From: a virus | IMG/VR virus record: IMGVR_UViG_3300033064_006579 | Coordinates: 48,459 to 112,458 of that record | Length of the DNA stretch: 64,000 nucleotides | Strand: one strand, 5' to 3' | Shown here: positions 25,661-34,826 of the stretch, piece after piece | Layout of the letters: each line of letters opens with the position of its first letter | Numbering within the stretch: the stretch's first letter is position 1 | The notes under the pieces: generated by a model | The model's input: only the letters and a program-made list of their open reading frames with translations | Database searches by the model: none | Told to the model about the DNA's origin: nothing | Translations under genes and position numbers: made by a program

Positions 25661-26175
25661 TAGACCAAAGTGATCATTGAACTTCCAGAGAGCAGGGTCA
25701 TCAGCATGAAATCGACATGCGTTGCGCTTGGCTCATGTTTGACAGCTCTCCCAACTCGGCAACTGTCATGATCCCCACCGTGGCCGATGGAGACGGTAGT
25801 GTTCGAGATAGAAACCCCACCGGTAAAAATGGTTGACGCAGCAACAGTGAGTCCGACTTTACTGAACATACTCGTCGCACTGGTGCCGAGCTTTACCTGA
25901 GCCCTGAAGATTCCAGCGGTAGCAATCGGGATATCCTCTGTAGTTCCAGAGATACTTCCCTTCATCGAAACACCGAGAAAATTCTGCTCGAAGTACGCCG
26001 GTGAAGTGCCATTAAGCTTGGGGTACACAGGGTAGACATAAGAATCGCCAGTTCCACCAACTATGGCATTACCGCGACCCAAAAATATGAACTCTCCTTT
26101 ATTAATCACGTCGTTGCCGTGAACCTTCCCTTTGATCTCTTGGGTATCACCCCTCAAATGTTTTACAACAGGCAT
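25660..26175 (-). CDS. Capsid cement-like protein, copy 1
   Basis: A 171-residue distant paralogue of the following gene: 'IKGKVHGNDVINKGEFIFLG' and 'QNFLGVSMKGSISGTTEDI' align with the same segments there. Probably a decoration protein. It ends 1 nt before the second copy starts. Confidence 0.55.
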   Translation of the reverse strand: MPVVKHLRGDTQEIKGKVHGNDVINKGEFIFLGRGNAIVGGTGDSYVYPVYPKLNGTSPAYFEQNFLGVSMKGSISGTTEDIPIATAGIFRAQVKLGTSATSMFSKVGLTVAASTIFTGGVSISNTTVSIGHGGDHDSCRVGRAVKHEPSATHVDFMLMTLLSGSSMITLV

Positions 26176-26211
26176 TTTAATTTCTCCTCCTTCTCGTTAA
26201 ATTACTATTGA

Positions 26212-27780
26212 TTACCCACCAATAGTGTCGATCATCTTCTTTCTTGCAGCCTCCATTTTTTCTTCCGAGACTTTACCTTTACCCCTATCTACATCATCAC
26301 CGGTATGGTCGTCGCCGAGATTTTTGACATTTCCAGAACCCTTAAACCACGCATCCTTACGATCAGTCAGGGCTTCGGTAATCTCATCATCAGTCATACC
26401 CATCAAGGTCTTTTTGAAGAAGTCAGAAATTGCTTCTGCCGGCAACTTCAACTCTTCGATCTTCTCGCCAATGAAAGACTCTTTCTTCGAGGCCTTGGTA
26501 TTGGTCTCAAACTCGTCGACCTTCAACTTCAGGGCGTCGCGCTCCTTAGAGAGCTCCTCGTTAGCGGCCTTCAGGTCATCATGAGCTTTGGTAAGCTCAT
26601 CGAGCTTCGCCTTCATCGCCTCAAAATCCTCAGCCAACTTCTTCACCTTCTCGTCGCCATCGGCCTCGGCTTTGATGGCAGCTATGAGAGCCGGATTTCC
26701 CTTCGCCAGATCGGCGATTGTAATTTCGTCAATTTTCATTTCGTCATCCTCCTCAATTAAATCGTTTTCTTTAATAAGATCGCTTTTACCAGACAAAATC
26801 TTGTTAATCTCACCCTCAAGATCGTCTAAAACAGATGCAATCTGCGCCTTTTTATCGGCAAACTTCTTGCCCTTCTCTCGCAAGATCTCATCAATAACCT
26901 CACCGGCATCCCACTGAATCCTATTAACCGCCTGTGATATCTTCCTGTCTTTGATTCGATCCTTAAGAAGCCCCTCTTGACCATCCTTTGGGTTGGTAAT
27001 CAAGAGATTAGTCAACCTCTTGATCATATCCATCTCGTCGAGTTCGTCGTCGAGTTCGTCGTCCTCAGGATAGGATTCAAAAAGGCTTGTAGTGGTCGCC
27101 GCAGCGGCAACGAGATCGATAGACTTCAAAACATCGATATCGAGTACGTTCTCCTTACCGTTGGCATCCTTGAAGACCTTGACTCGGCTGTTGATAGAAT
27201 TACCAATACCAACAGGTTTCATGATAGCCACGTCCTGAGCGAGAGGCCAGAATGCCTCTCTTACCATGAGATCGGCAAAAACTTTATCTCCAATCTGATG
27301 AGCATTGGCAAAAATACCGCCCCAATCTTTCATGTCGCGGACACCATCGCGATCCTTTGCCTCACTTTTGCTCGGGTGGTTGACAAACCACTTCGCGCCT
27401 TCGGCCAACGACGCCAGTTTAGTGATAGCCGGGTCGAGGTAGGTATAGCCATTTTTACTGTGTCGAGTACCAAAAACACAGACATTTTTAATCATCCTGG
27501 TTTCGGCATCAATTCCAGCTTCGTCAACGTCGGCAAAGGGATTCTCTTCTCTAACATCTTTGAATTCCTCTGTCCTAATCAAATGTCCTTCAAATGTTTT
27601 TTTCTTAGCCATTGTTATTTCCTCTCCACCAGTCTGCTTTGTAATTGCAGCTCCTTGAATATGAGCTTTCTGTTTCGCCCTATTCCTTCCACTTTTATCA
27701 CCGCATGCATAATAATATTTCTTCTGACTACCCCATTGAGCGAAACAACCCTTAGAATCTTTTCCTGTTTTAACCGGCAT
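26212..27780 (-). CDS. Capsid maturation protease fused to scaffold
   Basis: A 522-residue protein. Residues 1-55 are a small domain (GKDSKGCFAQWGSQKKYYYA) often attached to phage head proteins. Residues 60-240 look like a prohead protease: 'FGTRHSKNGYTYL', His135 in FVNHPS and Ser195 in GIGNSINSRV are the candidate catalytic residues. Residues 240-265 are very acidic; residues 345-450 form a long coiled coil (DELTKAHDDLKAANEEL), the scaffold. An ATG at 27612 with a GGAGAGGAAATAAC site could start a shorter product without the first domain. The order protease-scaffold, cement, capsid is usual. Confidence 0.8.
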   Translation of the reverse strand: MPVKTGKDSKGCFAQWGSQKKYYYACGDKSGRNRAKQKAHIQGAAITKQTGGEEITMAKKKTFEGHLIRTEEFKDVREENPFADVDEAGIDAETRMIKNVCVFGTRHSKNGYTYLDPAITKLASLAEGAKWFVNHPSKSEAKDRDGVRDMKDWGGIFANAHQIGDKVFADLMVREAFWPLAQDVAIMKPVGIGNSINSRVKVFKDANGKENVLDIDVLKSIDLVAAAATTTSLFESYPEDDELDDELDEMDMIKRLTNLLITNPKDGQEGLLKDRIKDRKISQAVNRIQWDAGEVIDEILREKGKKFADKKAQIASVLDDLEGEINKILSGKSDLIKENDLIEEDDEMKIDEITIADLAKGNPALIAAIKAEADGDEKVKKLAEDFEAMKAKLDELTKAHDDLKAANEELSKERDALKLKVDEFETNTKASKKESFIGEKIEELKLPAEAISDFFKKTLMGMTDDEITEALTDRKDAWFKGSGNVKNLGDDHTGDDVDRGKGKVSEEKMEAARKKMIDTIGG

Positions 27781-27831
27781 TAGTTCACTTTCTATCTATT
27801 ATATAATATCGCTATCCCTAAAACAAAATCC

Positions 27832-28092
27832 TCAATCTATGATTGCCATACTCTTGCATTTCATCAATGTGGCAACAAGGTTAGACGCCACTTCGTTATA
27901 ACCATCAACGGTAGGCCAATCAATAGTTTCGACCTCTTCAACGGCTCTACGAATATCAATCGTGAAGCCAAGATCGAAAAAGTTTTTTAACGAGCGGAGC
28001 TTATTGTTCTCGGCAACCTGAGCAAAAAACTCCATTGTTTCTATGGAGCCAAACTCTCCCCTGATATCATCTTCATCGTAAATAAGTATCAA
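27832..28092 (-). CDS. Small acidic protein, unknown
   Basis: About 86 residues. I place the start at the TTG at 28092, which overlaps the upstream stop (TTGA) and has a GGGAGG site 8 nt before it; the first residues are then MILIYDEDDIRGEFG. Helical with 'ETMEFFAQVAENNKLRSLKN'. Function unknown; lies between head genes. Confidence 0.55.
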   Translation of the reverse strand: MILIYDEDDIRGEFGSIETMEFFAQVAENNKLRSLKNFFDLGFTIDIRRAVEEVETIDWPTVDGYNEVASNLVATLMKCKSMAIID

Positions 28093-28367
28093 GATTCGGC
28101 CTCCCAATGAACCCATACTCCAATATCTGCATGCAATGTGCAGAGGGCGAGTTCAAAATATGTAAGGTTTTCGGTTGGAATAGCATTGTCAACCCTAAAG
28201 TCATCGATTCTGTCGCTCTCTGGAATTTTGAACTCTCTTTTTGTAGTTAAATAATTCTCGATCTCTTTCCTGGTTGCCTCATTGGCAAAAGAAACTTCAA
28301 AGGTTTTATCCTTCTCAAGGTAATTTATATACCCTCTCTTTTTTCCCTTACTAATTTCTACTCTCAT
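28089..28367 (-). CDS. Small head-region protein, unknown
   Basis: A 92-residue protein (MRVEISKGKKRGYINYLEKD) with a 'KEIENYLTTKREFKIP' helix. Its ATG is the last base pair of the 74-bp leader repeat, which gives it the GGGGGATAT ribosome-binding site. Function unknown. Confidence 0.6.
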   Translation of the reverse strand: MRVEISKGKKRGYINYLEKDKTFEVSFANEATRKEIENYLTTKREFKIPESDRIDDFRVDNAIPTENLTYFELALCTLHADIGVWVHWEAES

Positions 28368-28440
28368 ATATCCCCCTAAAACTAATTCTCGCCGCTCTAA
28401 TCGCCACGACAGTAGGTTTTCTTTCTAAAGCAATAGTAAT
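28367..28440 (-). repeat. 74-bp leader repeat, copy 2
   Basis: Identical to 13914-13987. It fills the whole gap between the upstream gene's stop (28441) and the ATG at 28367, so it is a complete intergenic cassette that carries a ribosome-binding site. Confidence 0.95.
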
Positions 28441-28617
28441 TTACCTTTGTTTAAATTTCGGGCAGTTCTCAGTGACATTCTCAACGAAATCCGGGATTGC
28501 TTCTGGATACTCTTCGCAAGTAAATCTCCCGATATCTCTGAAATCACTATCGTCCTCCGGAGGCTCCCACGCAAGGTTGAACTTGCATTTCCCGCACTGT
28601 AGAATTGGTATTGTCAT
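28441..28617 (-). CDS. Small zinc-ribbon-like protein
   Basis: A 58-residue protein (MTIPILQCGKCKFNLAWEPP). Cys8 and Cys11 form a CxxC, with Cys33 and Cys52 further on, fitting a small zinc-binding fold. It overlaps the upstream gene by 4 nt (ATGA). Its partner gene upstream is also Cys-rich, so they may act together. Confidence 0.65.
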   Translation of the reverse strand: MTIPILQCGKCKFNLAWEPPEDDSDFRDIGRFTCEEYPEAIPDFVENVTENCPKFKQR

Positions 28618-28820
28618 TTGCCCTCCTTATCGTAGACAATTTTATTGTCTTGATCTTCCCTGACTTTTAAATGCAAATATTCACCATAAGCTATTTCATT
28701 AGGTATCCCATTTGGATAAGCCCTACAAATCACTCGTTCTGTCATTTCTGTGCTATCAGGCTGATCTACACCAATAAAATGCTTACATTTTCTTTTAAAA
28801 CAATTGGGTTCTTGCAGCAT
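28614..28820 (-). CDS. Cys-rich small protein (CKHF type)
   Basis: A 68-residue protein with 'CFKRKCKHFIGV' and 'VICRAYPNGIPNEIAYGE', a pattern of small conserved Cys-containing proteins often found in phage head regions. Cys7, Cys12 and Cys32 could bind metal. Function unknown. Confidence 0.65.
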   Translation of the reverse strand: MLQEPNCFKRKCKHFIGVDQPDSTEMTERVICRAYPNGIPNEIAYGEYLHLKVREDQDNKIVYDKEGK

Positions 28821-28848
28821 AATTTACTCCGTGAACATATTATCAAAT

Positions 28849-31800
28849 TTAGGCGTTAGTTTTCTTATTAAAAATCGGAGATTTAATAACATCGTCGATT
28901 GTTTCCTCTTTCGGAATCGCTTTCATAAAATCGTCGAAAAAACTCTCTACTTCTTTAGGAAGCATGCCTCTTTTATATTTCGGAGACGTAAATGCAGAAA
29001 AACTCTCTGCGAACGCTTCGTCATAGCTTGTTTCAGAATACATACTCACATTTTCTGCGAACCAACCAGATCCCTTTTTATTATACAAATCTTCCCACCT
29101 GCCGAGTATCCTCCACTCTTGAACACCGAAATTGTGACCTATTTCATGCCTCAAGATTCCTTGTAAACTCTCATCAATATTAAAAGTATAATCGCCAATT
29201 TTCGGAACAAGGCTTGAAATCGTCCGCCCTTTACCAAAACCAACGCTCAACTCATTTGACGCAGCTAAAAAAACGCCTCTTTTCCCCCTTTCTCCTTCGA
29301 GAAACCCAGACTCGCTGAAGTTAAAATGAATTTCTACACGATTTGGAGCAACTCTCTGTGCTCTTCTAAGCGAAGGGAACCTTTTAAACAAATCGTCAAA
29401 AACTTCTCCAACTACATTAGAAACTTCGACGCCCTCGCCCGTAGCGAACTTGCCTTTTGCAACAAAAGATCTAATGTTAAATAAATCGCCAAGTTGTTTT
29501 TCAAGCTCTTTTAATGTTTTGGAATTCTTCCAGCCAACAGAAACCTTATCGTAATGAACTATTTTAGTTCCCATTTTTTTATGCAGCTCAAGAGCCCTTT
29601 TTGCAATCTCCTGAGCATCGGGATGAATATTCGTGCTTCTAACGTTTGCAACAACCTTATATAAATCATTAAGATCGTTAACAAAATTATCGCCGTACTT
29701 AGACCGAGCTTGCTTCATTAAATCGCTAAATTCGACCCTCGCTTGCTCTACTTCTGTACCAGTGAATTTCTTCTTTATTGGTTTTTTAATAACTGCTTTC
29801 TTTTTCAAATATATAAATTTTTCGATATCGTCTAAAACATCCTTATCAAATAAACCCTGTTTGATAAGGCCTTCGATATCTTTAACGAGATTGTCAAGTT
29901 CTTTTTGAGTGAATTTGAGAATACTTTTACCGTAGACGTCACTTGTATCAAGCAAGAAATCGAGGTCGTTAGCTAATGCCTTTATTGGCGAAGGCAGTCC
30001 TTTAACCTTCGCAGCCGCGCCTCTGCCCTTCTTCCCAACACTCTTTGCGAGATCCTTCTTGATTCTCCGTTCGATATTAGTCATTACCTTGCGGGCTACG
30101 GGATGAAGAGGTTTGCCGGCCAATAATCGCGCAGTCATTTCAGCATAAAACTCGCCTTCGCTGGACAGAGAATATTTACTGACAAACTTCGGTAAATTTG
30201 CCTTTCCAATCCCCTTTTTAAGCTCTTCCAAAGCCCCCTTCGATAATTTCCTTCCCGAAGAGGCCTCGGTACCACCAAGATTAAAGTACCGTTGATGCCC
30301 AAGCTCATGCCTGAATATATGGCCTTTGCTATCAGTGACAAATTGCCCGGCTCGGAATTGTTCTTTCCCCAAGCGTTCAAGGTCGTCGATAGTTTTGAAG
30401 AATTTAGGATTGAACGCTACGGTACCGTCCTCGAAAGATAGTGCGGCGATTTCTTTGTTTCTACCAACAAAATATGACTCGTCAAAATGAATCGATTTTG
30501 GTTTTACTCCCAGTTCGTCGATAGCGCCCCTTGCATAGCGGTTGAATTCGCGGGAGACAGCAACATCGACCTCATCGTAATCAACCACATCGATGTCGAG
30601 CTGCCGCTTCATCCAGTTCTCGGATTGTTTGAGAGTTTGAGTATTCGGAACCTTCGCCTTTACAGCCCTATCCAATTTAACTTCTTTACGAGATCCCCTT
30701 TTAAGGAGGGCAGTAAGTTTCTTTACTGTCTCGGCATCATCAATGTGGCCAATCTGCTCCATACTTTTGAGACGCCACTTGCCAATATCCGATCTGTAAA
30801 ATACTTGCCCGAAAAAGTCTGAACCGGCATCCGCATCGATGGCAACTTGATGGCCTCTTACCCCATACTTCTTAGAGAAAGTTGCCTTCCTGACTTTAGC
30901 TGCCGCATCAACCTTTAATTGATGATCAAGTCCAGCCTCGTTTCTCAAAACCGTTTTAAACTCGATAAACTCGTTGTCGAGGAAAAAATCAAAGGGTCTG
31001 GTCCCGCCAATGTGCTCGGCGTTTAGCCTCCGAGCCACCTCTCGCTCCCAATACTCTGCAACGCCCCTACTCTGTTTATCTATGACAAAATGGTTGCCGA
31101 CAGCATCAATCTGCCGTTTAGTCATCATTTTTGCTTGTGCAGTCGGGATTGGCTTGATAGGTGCACCTTTACCATAGAGCCTCGCCCGCGACACCTTAGA
31201 ATATTCGGGCATAATAGCCTTTATATCGCGCGTAGAGAAGCCCTCACCAAAAAGGTAGCGCATCACATTGACTTCGTTTAGATTATGTTGAGCATGAGCA
31301 AGAGGATGTCTTGGTAAAACATCGTCAAGATGAGAGGCGACATCATCCCATTTTTTAGATTTAATGGCGGAGACAAAATCGCCCATCGTAATATCGTTAA
31401 TCTGCGTAGCCACCTTCCACTCTGGATGTGTTTGGACAAGCTCGGCAGCCACGCCTTTGGGTTTAGGTATAGTCTTTAGTTTAGTTTCATCCCCCACTTG
31501 CATAATAAACTTCTTATATTTCGTTCCTTTTATAACCACACTCTCTTCGCCTATAATTTCTAACTTTAGACCTCGCCCTAAAAGAACTTCCGACTCACCG
31601 CCCAGGGCCATACCGTGCGCCTTTCCAGGTTTAATATAAGCGCCTTTTGTTCCTTTCGGGATTCTCATCTCAAAAAGAGCACCTTTCTTAGGATCGGCAA
31701 ACTGAGTGGCTGCAGCCACTTCGTCCAAAGAAGTACTTGTAAACCCCTTAGAACCTGGAATTTTTAAACCTACTTTCATTCCGCCCCTGACAGGCGTTCC

Positions 31801-33942
31801 TCTATAAACTACAATATTTTCTGGAATCACCCCGAGGGCATCGTCCACTCTCTTCACAATATCGCCTAAGGCCTCATCCACACCTCCAAACCTAAGATAC
31901 TTATTAATGTCCTCAAATCCCTCAGTCAGATAATAATCGACAGCCTCTCGTTCGTGGGCGGGAAGATCTCTCCTCCAATTTGCAAAATGCTTATCTCCCC
32001 ACTCCGTTGGATCATCTATTTTCTTATAAGTAGGTTTAACAACCGCCTTTGGCTTTGGCTTTGGTAATTTCTGATAAATACGTCGATCAATCGGAAATTT
32101 CTCTTCAATAAAGTTAGCAAATTCTTTATATTTGCGAACAACATTCTTTTTCCACATAAGCGCAGCTTGTGTTAATTCTGCAGCTTCTTTACCCTCGTTT
32201 ATAACGGCCATCCTATAATCCGCCCACCTCTGGACATTCATCGACCACCATTCAAGAGCTTCGCCGAGGGGATCAGAATATATTCTTCCTTCATAATCAT
32301 CTATCCAATTATTCTTCCAAAAAGACCCTCCATCGTCATACTTACCCGCCTCCCCACTGTGTTGATTTTTAAACCATTTACGATACACTGTTGCCTCTTT
32401 TTCCGTCGCGTATTTTACATCTCCCCAATATCCGTACTTACCTTTAATTCCCCCAAAAAAATCGTCAATGGCGTGGGCCATCTCATGTGAAATTGCCAGC
32501 CCTCGCCTCAAATCTGACTCAAAAAGATAACATACCTTCCCATAATAGTACGCTCTATTATCCTCCCAGTTTCCATGCAATCTAATCTTTACACCAGCCT
32601 TATTCATATCATCGAGCAAATCGTAGGGTATAAAACGCGTAGCCTTTTCAGTCAATTCTTCAAATTCAGCCAAAGTTTTAAGTTCAACAGAATGATGAAG
32701 CTCGATCATGTCTCCAATTATTTTTTTTCTTTCTTCCAAGTACGCAGCATCGTCAAGTTCTACGATTTTGTAGAGGTGTTCAAGGTCCGGATCAACGATC
32801 TTCTTTGGTTCAAGTTCAGGTTTAGGTTTAATAATTGCCTTCTTCTTCATTAATTCGTCAAGTTCATCAAGAGATAGGATTCTATTGCTCTTAACCATCT
32901 CTCTTAATTCGAGCTTCCCGGCCTTCCAGGGATCATACCTTTTGCCGAGGATGCCCTTGACAAAAGCGTTATCTTCGACATCCATTTTTCTAAGCCAAGA
33001 CGGGTAATCTAACACAGAAGGAATTTGTCCGGTGAAGGAGGCCCGTGTACCAAGAGGAACTTCCCCTTTTGTCTTGTCTCCCAATTCTTTCCAGGATTTA
33101 GTTATAGGACTGAGTACACACCGGCACAGTGGGTGGATTGGTGGAATATCCCCCACAGTAGGAGGGTTCTTTTTGAAATAATAGACATTGCCATCTCTGA
33201 CTGCGCACGCCAAACATGTCCTTGCGTCAAGGGTGCTAATATGCTCCATCCCCTTCAATATATCTTGATTAGCATCATAGATAGCTTTTTGTGTGGCAAC
33301 CGAGGCTCGCATGATCTCGGTACGCGCAATGACATTACTCTGCGTCATGATGCGCTTACCCATCGTACCCCCCATCCCCTCGCCGACACCAAAGACCCGT
33401 CGACCTGCCTTCGCCATATCCTCGCCACGAATCATCGACTGGGCAAGCTCGTCTCTCATTGTCACTAACGACTCGCGATAGCGATTGACAAAGCGATTCT
33501 GCCAATCATACATTCCTGTTGGCCCGCCAAGGGGGCTGGAAACCAATGTGTCGAGTTGCTCATAGGGAATGCGGGCAATATCTATGCCAATTTTTTCAAA
33601 CTTAGAGTTGAGGAGTTGTTCGTAATACTCCTTCTCGCTCATTGCAAACTGGCTCAGGTTATAGGAGAGGCCATCTACTGCACCAGTAGTAGCGGTGTCG
33701 AGGATCGCAGCCATCTCCCCAATCTGCGCATTCAGCCTATCGATGCGCCATTGCAGAGTATAACCGCTGCGATAAGTGCCTGTTGCAAGCTTCTTCTCAA
33801 GCGTCGCCAACTGGGCGATCATTGCTGGCTTCGCCCGGTTATAATGGGAGACAACCTCATTCACCGTGCCGTTTTCGAAACGATGAATATAATGTGTTCT
33901 TTTAAGAAGAGTGTCGCGGAGGGTTTCGTTTATGTCGGCCAT
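28849..33942 (-). CDS. MuF head protein with multiple predicted toxin domains
   Basis: A 1697-residue protein. Residues 160-280 are the Mu gpF/SPP1 gp7-like domain (VIARTEIMRASVATQ, 'DARTCLACAVRDG', 'PIHPLCRC'). K/P-rich linkers at about 370, 627, 823 and 1380 separate further modules: a zincin with HEMAH (486-490); an ADP-ribosyltransferase-like domain (Arg714 in VVYRG, 'GFTSTS' 733-738, Glu783/785 in ESEVLL); a PD-(D/E)xK-like nuclease (Asp985, Glu994-x-Lys996 in FIEFK); a second zincin HELGH (1212-1216); and a third HEIGH (1599-1603). MuF proteins bind the portal inside the capsid, and their C-terminal extensions in other phages are toxins. No immunity gene is obvious next to it. Overlaps the upstream stop (TAATG). 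Confidence 0.85.
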   Translation of the reverse strand: MADINETLRDTLLKRTHYIHRFENGTVNEVVSHYNRAKPAMIAQLATLEKKLATGTYRSGYTLQWRIDRLNAQIGEMAAILDTATTGAVDGLSYNLSQFAMSEKEYYEQLLNSKFEKIGIDIARIPYEQLDTLVSSPLGGPTGMYDWQNRFVNRYRESLVTMRDELAQSMIRGEDMAKAGRRVFGVGEGMGGTMGKRIMTQSNVIARTEIMRASVATQKAIYDANQDILKGMEHISTLDARTCLACAVRDGNVYYFKKNPPTVGDIPPIHPLCRCVLSPITKSWKELGDKTKGEVPLGTRASFTGQIPSVLDYPSWLRKMDVEDNAFVKGILGKRYDPWKAGKLELREMVKSNRILSLDELDELMKKKAIIKPKPELEPKKIVDPDLEHLYKIVELDDAAYLEERKKIIGDMIELHHSVELKTLAEFEELTEKATRFIPYDLLDDMNKAGVKIRLHGNWEDNRAYYYGKVCYLFESDLRRGLAISHEMAHAIDDFFGGIKGKYGYWGDVKYATEKEATVYRKWFKNQHSGEAGKYDDGGSFWKNNWIDDYEGRIYSDPLGEALEWWSMNVQRWADYRMAVINEGKEAAELTQAALMWKKNVVRKYKEFANFIEEKFPIDRRIYQKLPKPKPKAVVKPTYKKIDDPTEWGDKHFANWRRDLPAHEREAVDYYLTEGFEDINKYLRFGGVDEALGDIVKRVDDALGVIPENIVVYRGTPVRGGMKVGLKIPGSKGFTSTSLDEVAAATQFADPKKGALFEMRIPKGTKGAYIKPGKAHGMALGGESEVLLGRGLKLEIIGEESVVIKGTKYKKFIMQVGDETKLKTIPKPKGVAAELVQTHPEWKVATQINDITMGDFVSAIKSKKWDDVASHLDDVLPRHPLAHAQHNLNEVNVMRYLFGEGFSTRDIKAIMPEYSKVSRARLYGKGAPIKPIPTAQAKMMTKRQIDAVGNHFVIDKQSRGVAEYWEREVARRLNAEHIGGTRPFDFFLDNEFIEFKTVLRNEAGLDHQLKVDAAAKVRKATFSKKYGVRGHQVAIDADAGSDFFGQVFYRSDIGKWRLKSMEQIGHIDDAETVKKLTALLKRGSRKEVKLDRAVKAKVPNTQTLKQSENWMKRQLDIDVVDYDEVDVAVSREFNRYARGAIDELGVKPKSIHFDESYFVGRNKEIAALSFEDGTVAFNPKFFKTIDDLERLGKEQFRAGQFVTDSKGHIFRHELGHQRYFNLGGTEASSGRKLSKGALEELKKGIGKANLPKFVSKYSLSSEGEFYAEMTARLLAGKPLHPVARKVMTNIERRIKKDLAKSVGKKGRGAAAKVKGLPSPIKALANDLDFLLDTSDVYGKSILKFTQKELDNLVKDIEGLIKQGLFDKDVLDDIEKFIYLKKKAVIKKPIKKKFTGTEVEQARVEFSDLMKQARSKYGDNFVNDLNDLYKVVANVRSTNIHPDAQEIAKRALELHKKMGTKIVHYDKVSVGWKNSKTLKELEKQLGDLFNIRSFVAKGKFATGEGVEVSNVVGEVFDDLFKRFPSLRRAQRVAPNRVEIHFNFSESGFLEGERGKRGVFLAASNELSVGFGKGRTISSLVPKIGDYTFNIDESLQGILRHEIGHNFGVQEWRILGRWEDLYNKKGSGWFAENVSMYSETSYDEAFAESFSAFTSPKYKRGMLPKEVESFFDDFMKAIPKEETIDDVIKSPIFNKKTNA

Positions 33943-34235
33943 TATAAATCACAGAGGTTCACATCATCAGGAATGTCTTTGAACTCATCTTTAAAATCAG
34001 TATTGCCGGGCTCTTTAAAATCGACCCTTTTCGATTCCTTAAAATCCAGTTGGTCGCCGCGAAGCTTTGCTCTCAGCGCGGTCATCCTCTTTGATCTCTC
34101 GCGAGCAAGGCGCTTATTGCATTCTTTGCATATACTCTGATAGCCGTCCTTCGTTTTGCTATGGAGCGAGAACTCAGAGATCGGCAGTTCTTTCTTGCCC
34201 TTGTGTTTTTTATGGGTGCATTTTTTTGTTTTCAT
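33942..34235 (-). CDS. Small zinc-finger protein
   Basis: A 97-residue basic protein. The N-terminal 45 residues (KKCTHKKHKGKKELPISEFS, then 'SICKECNKRLARERSK') form a C-H-x-C-x-x-C zinc-finger of the kind found in many phages and related to HNH folds without the nuclease residues. The C-terminus is acidic. It is transcribed just before the MuF gene and overlaps it by 1 nt. Confidence 0.6.
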   Translation of the reverse strand: MKTKKCTHKKHKGKKELPISEFSLHSKTKDGYQSICKECNKRLARERSKRMTALRAKLRGDQLDFKESKRVDFKEPGNTDFKDEFKDIPDDVNLCDL

Positions 34236-34250
34236 TTAACCCTCGATATA

Positions 34251-34475
34251 TTAAGCATATGCTGCAGGCGTCAACGTTGTACCAATAAAAACAGGGGTGA
34301 TCTCTATGACCGTCACAGCGCCGTCTTCATGGATTAGAGACATTCTGCCAGTTTCCTTTAATTCCTTCATATCTCGACTACAAATAAAATTATATTTGAG
34401 AGGGAGGCCAAGATAAAATTCACTCAGTCTTTCCTCCGACAATAATCTCTTCGTTGTCGTAGTTATCTCTAACAC
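34251..34475 (-). CDS. Small protein, unknown
   Basis: A 74-residue protein with GTG start at 34475 after an AAGGTG site. It has a charged helical N-terminal half and a beta C-terminal end (AVTVIEITPVFIGTTL). It lies between the peptidase and zinc-finger genes. No family recognised. Confidence 0.5.
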   Translation of the reverse strand: MLEITTTTKRLLSEERLSEFYLGLPLKYNFICSRDMKELKETGRMSLIHEDGAVTVIEITPVFIGTTLTPAAYA

Positions 34476-34492
34476 AATTCACCTTCGTATCC

Positions 34493-34792
34493 CTACTCTC
34501 CGCATGAATAATGATTGCCATCGGGCCACTTAAAGCGCCCGCCCCAAGTTCCGCCAATACCCTCCCAGAACTCTCCGAGCGGCAGGTGGTCGATAGTTTC
34601 TCTAAGGTACGCACCGTCTTTAAAAAGATTCAGGTCGATAGCCAACCGCCTGTAATGGAAGCTCCCGTCCTTATGTCCCCTTGAGGCCCAGGCGTCTCCG
34701 AATGTCAACTCATACCCGCTCTCATATGCGAAAAGTATCAACCTCGCAACCATGTAAACAAATTTACTTTGTTTTTCCCTGACTGCCCCCAT
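34493..34792 (-). CDS. M15 family peptidoglycan peptidase (L-Ala-D-Glu type)
   Basis: A 99-residue peptidase of the M15/VanY superfamily: 'ESGYELTFGDAWASRGHKDG', His46 and Asp53 in HYRRLAIDLNLF, and His94 in PDGNHYS match the HxxxxxxD...H zinc ligands seen in T5-like endolysins and virion peptidases. Also 'GGTWGGRFKWPDG', a common signature. It could be the endolysin or a virion lysin; its place between portal and MuF genes favours a virion-linked role. It starts 2 nt after the relic end of the portal gene. Confidence 0.85.
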   Translation of the reverse strand: MGAVREKQSKFVYMVARLILFAYESGYELTFGDAWASRGHKDGSFHYRRLAIDLNLFKDGAYLRETIDHLPLGEFWEGIGGTWGGRFKWPDGNHYSCGE

Positions 34793-34794
34793 AA

Positions 34795-34821
34795 TTATTC
34801 CTCATCCCTCCATTCATCTTC
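34795..34821 (-). pseudogene. Relic 3' end of the portal gene
   Basis: On the minus strand this reads EDEWRDEE then TAA, matching the present portal C-terminus ESEWSDEE then TAA at 35698-35724. The frame upstream is open for a few codons (ANAILEDED) into the HNH gene's 3' end. The simplest reading is that this was the original end of the portal gene, cut off when the HNH gene was inserted. Confidence 0.7.
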
Positions 34822-34826
34822 ATCCT

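Noticed and set aside
34420-34614. 64-codon frame overlapping the M15 peptidase gene
   Set aside because: It runs antiphase inside a well-supported gene, has no ribosome-binding site and no recognisable features.
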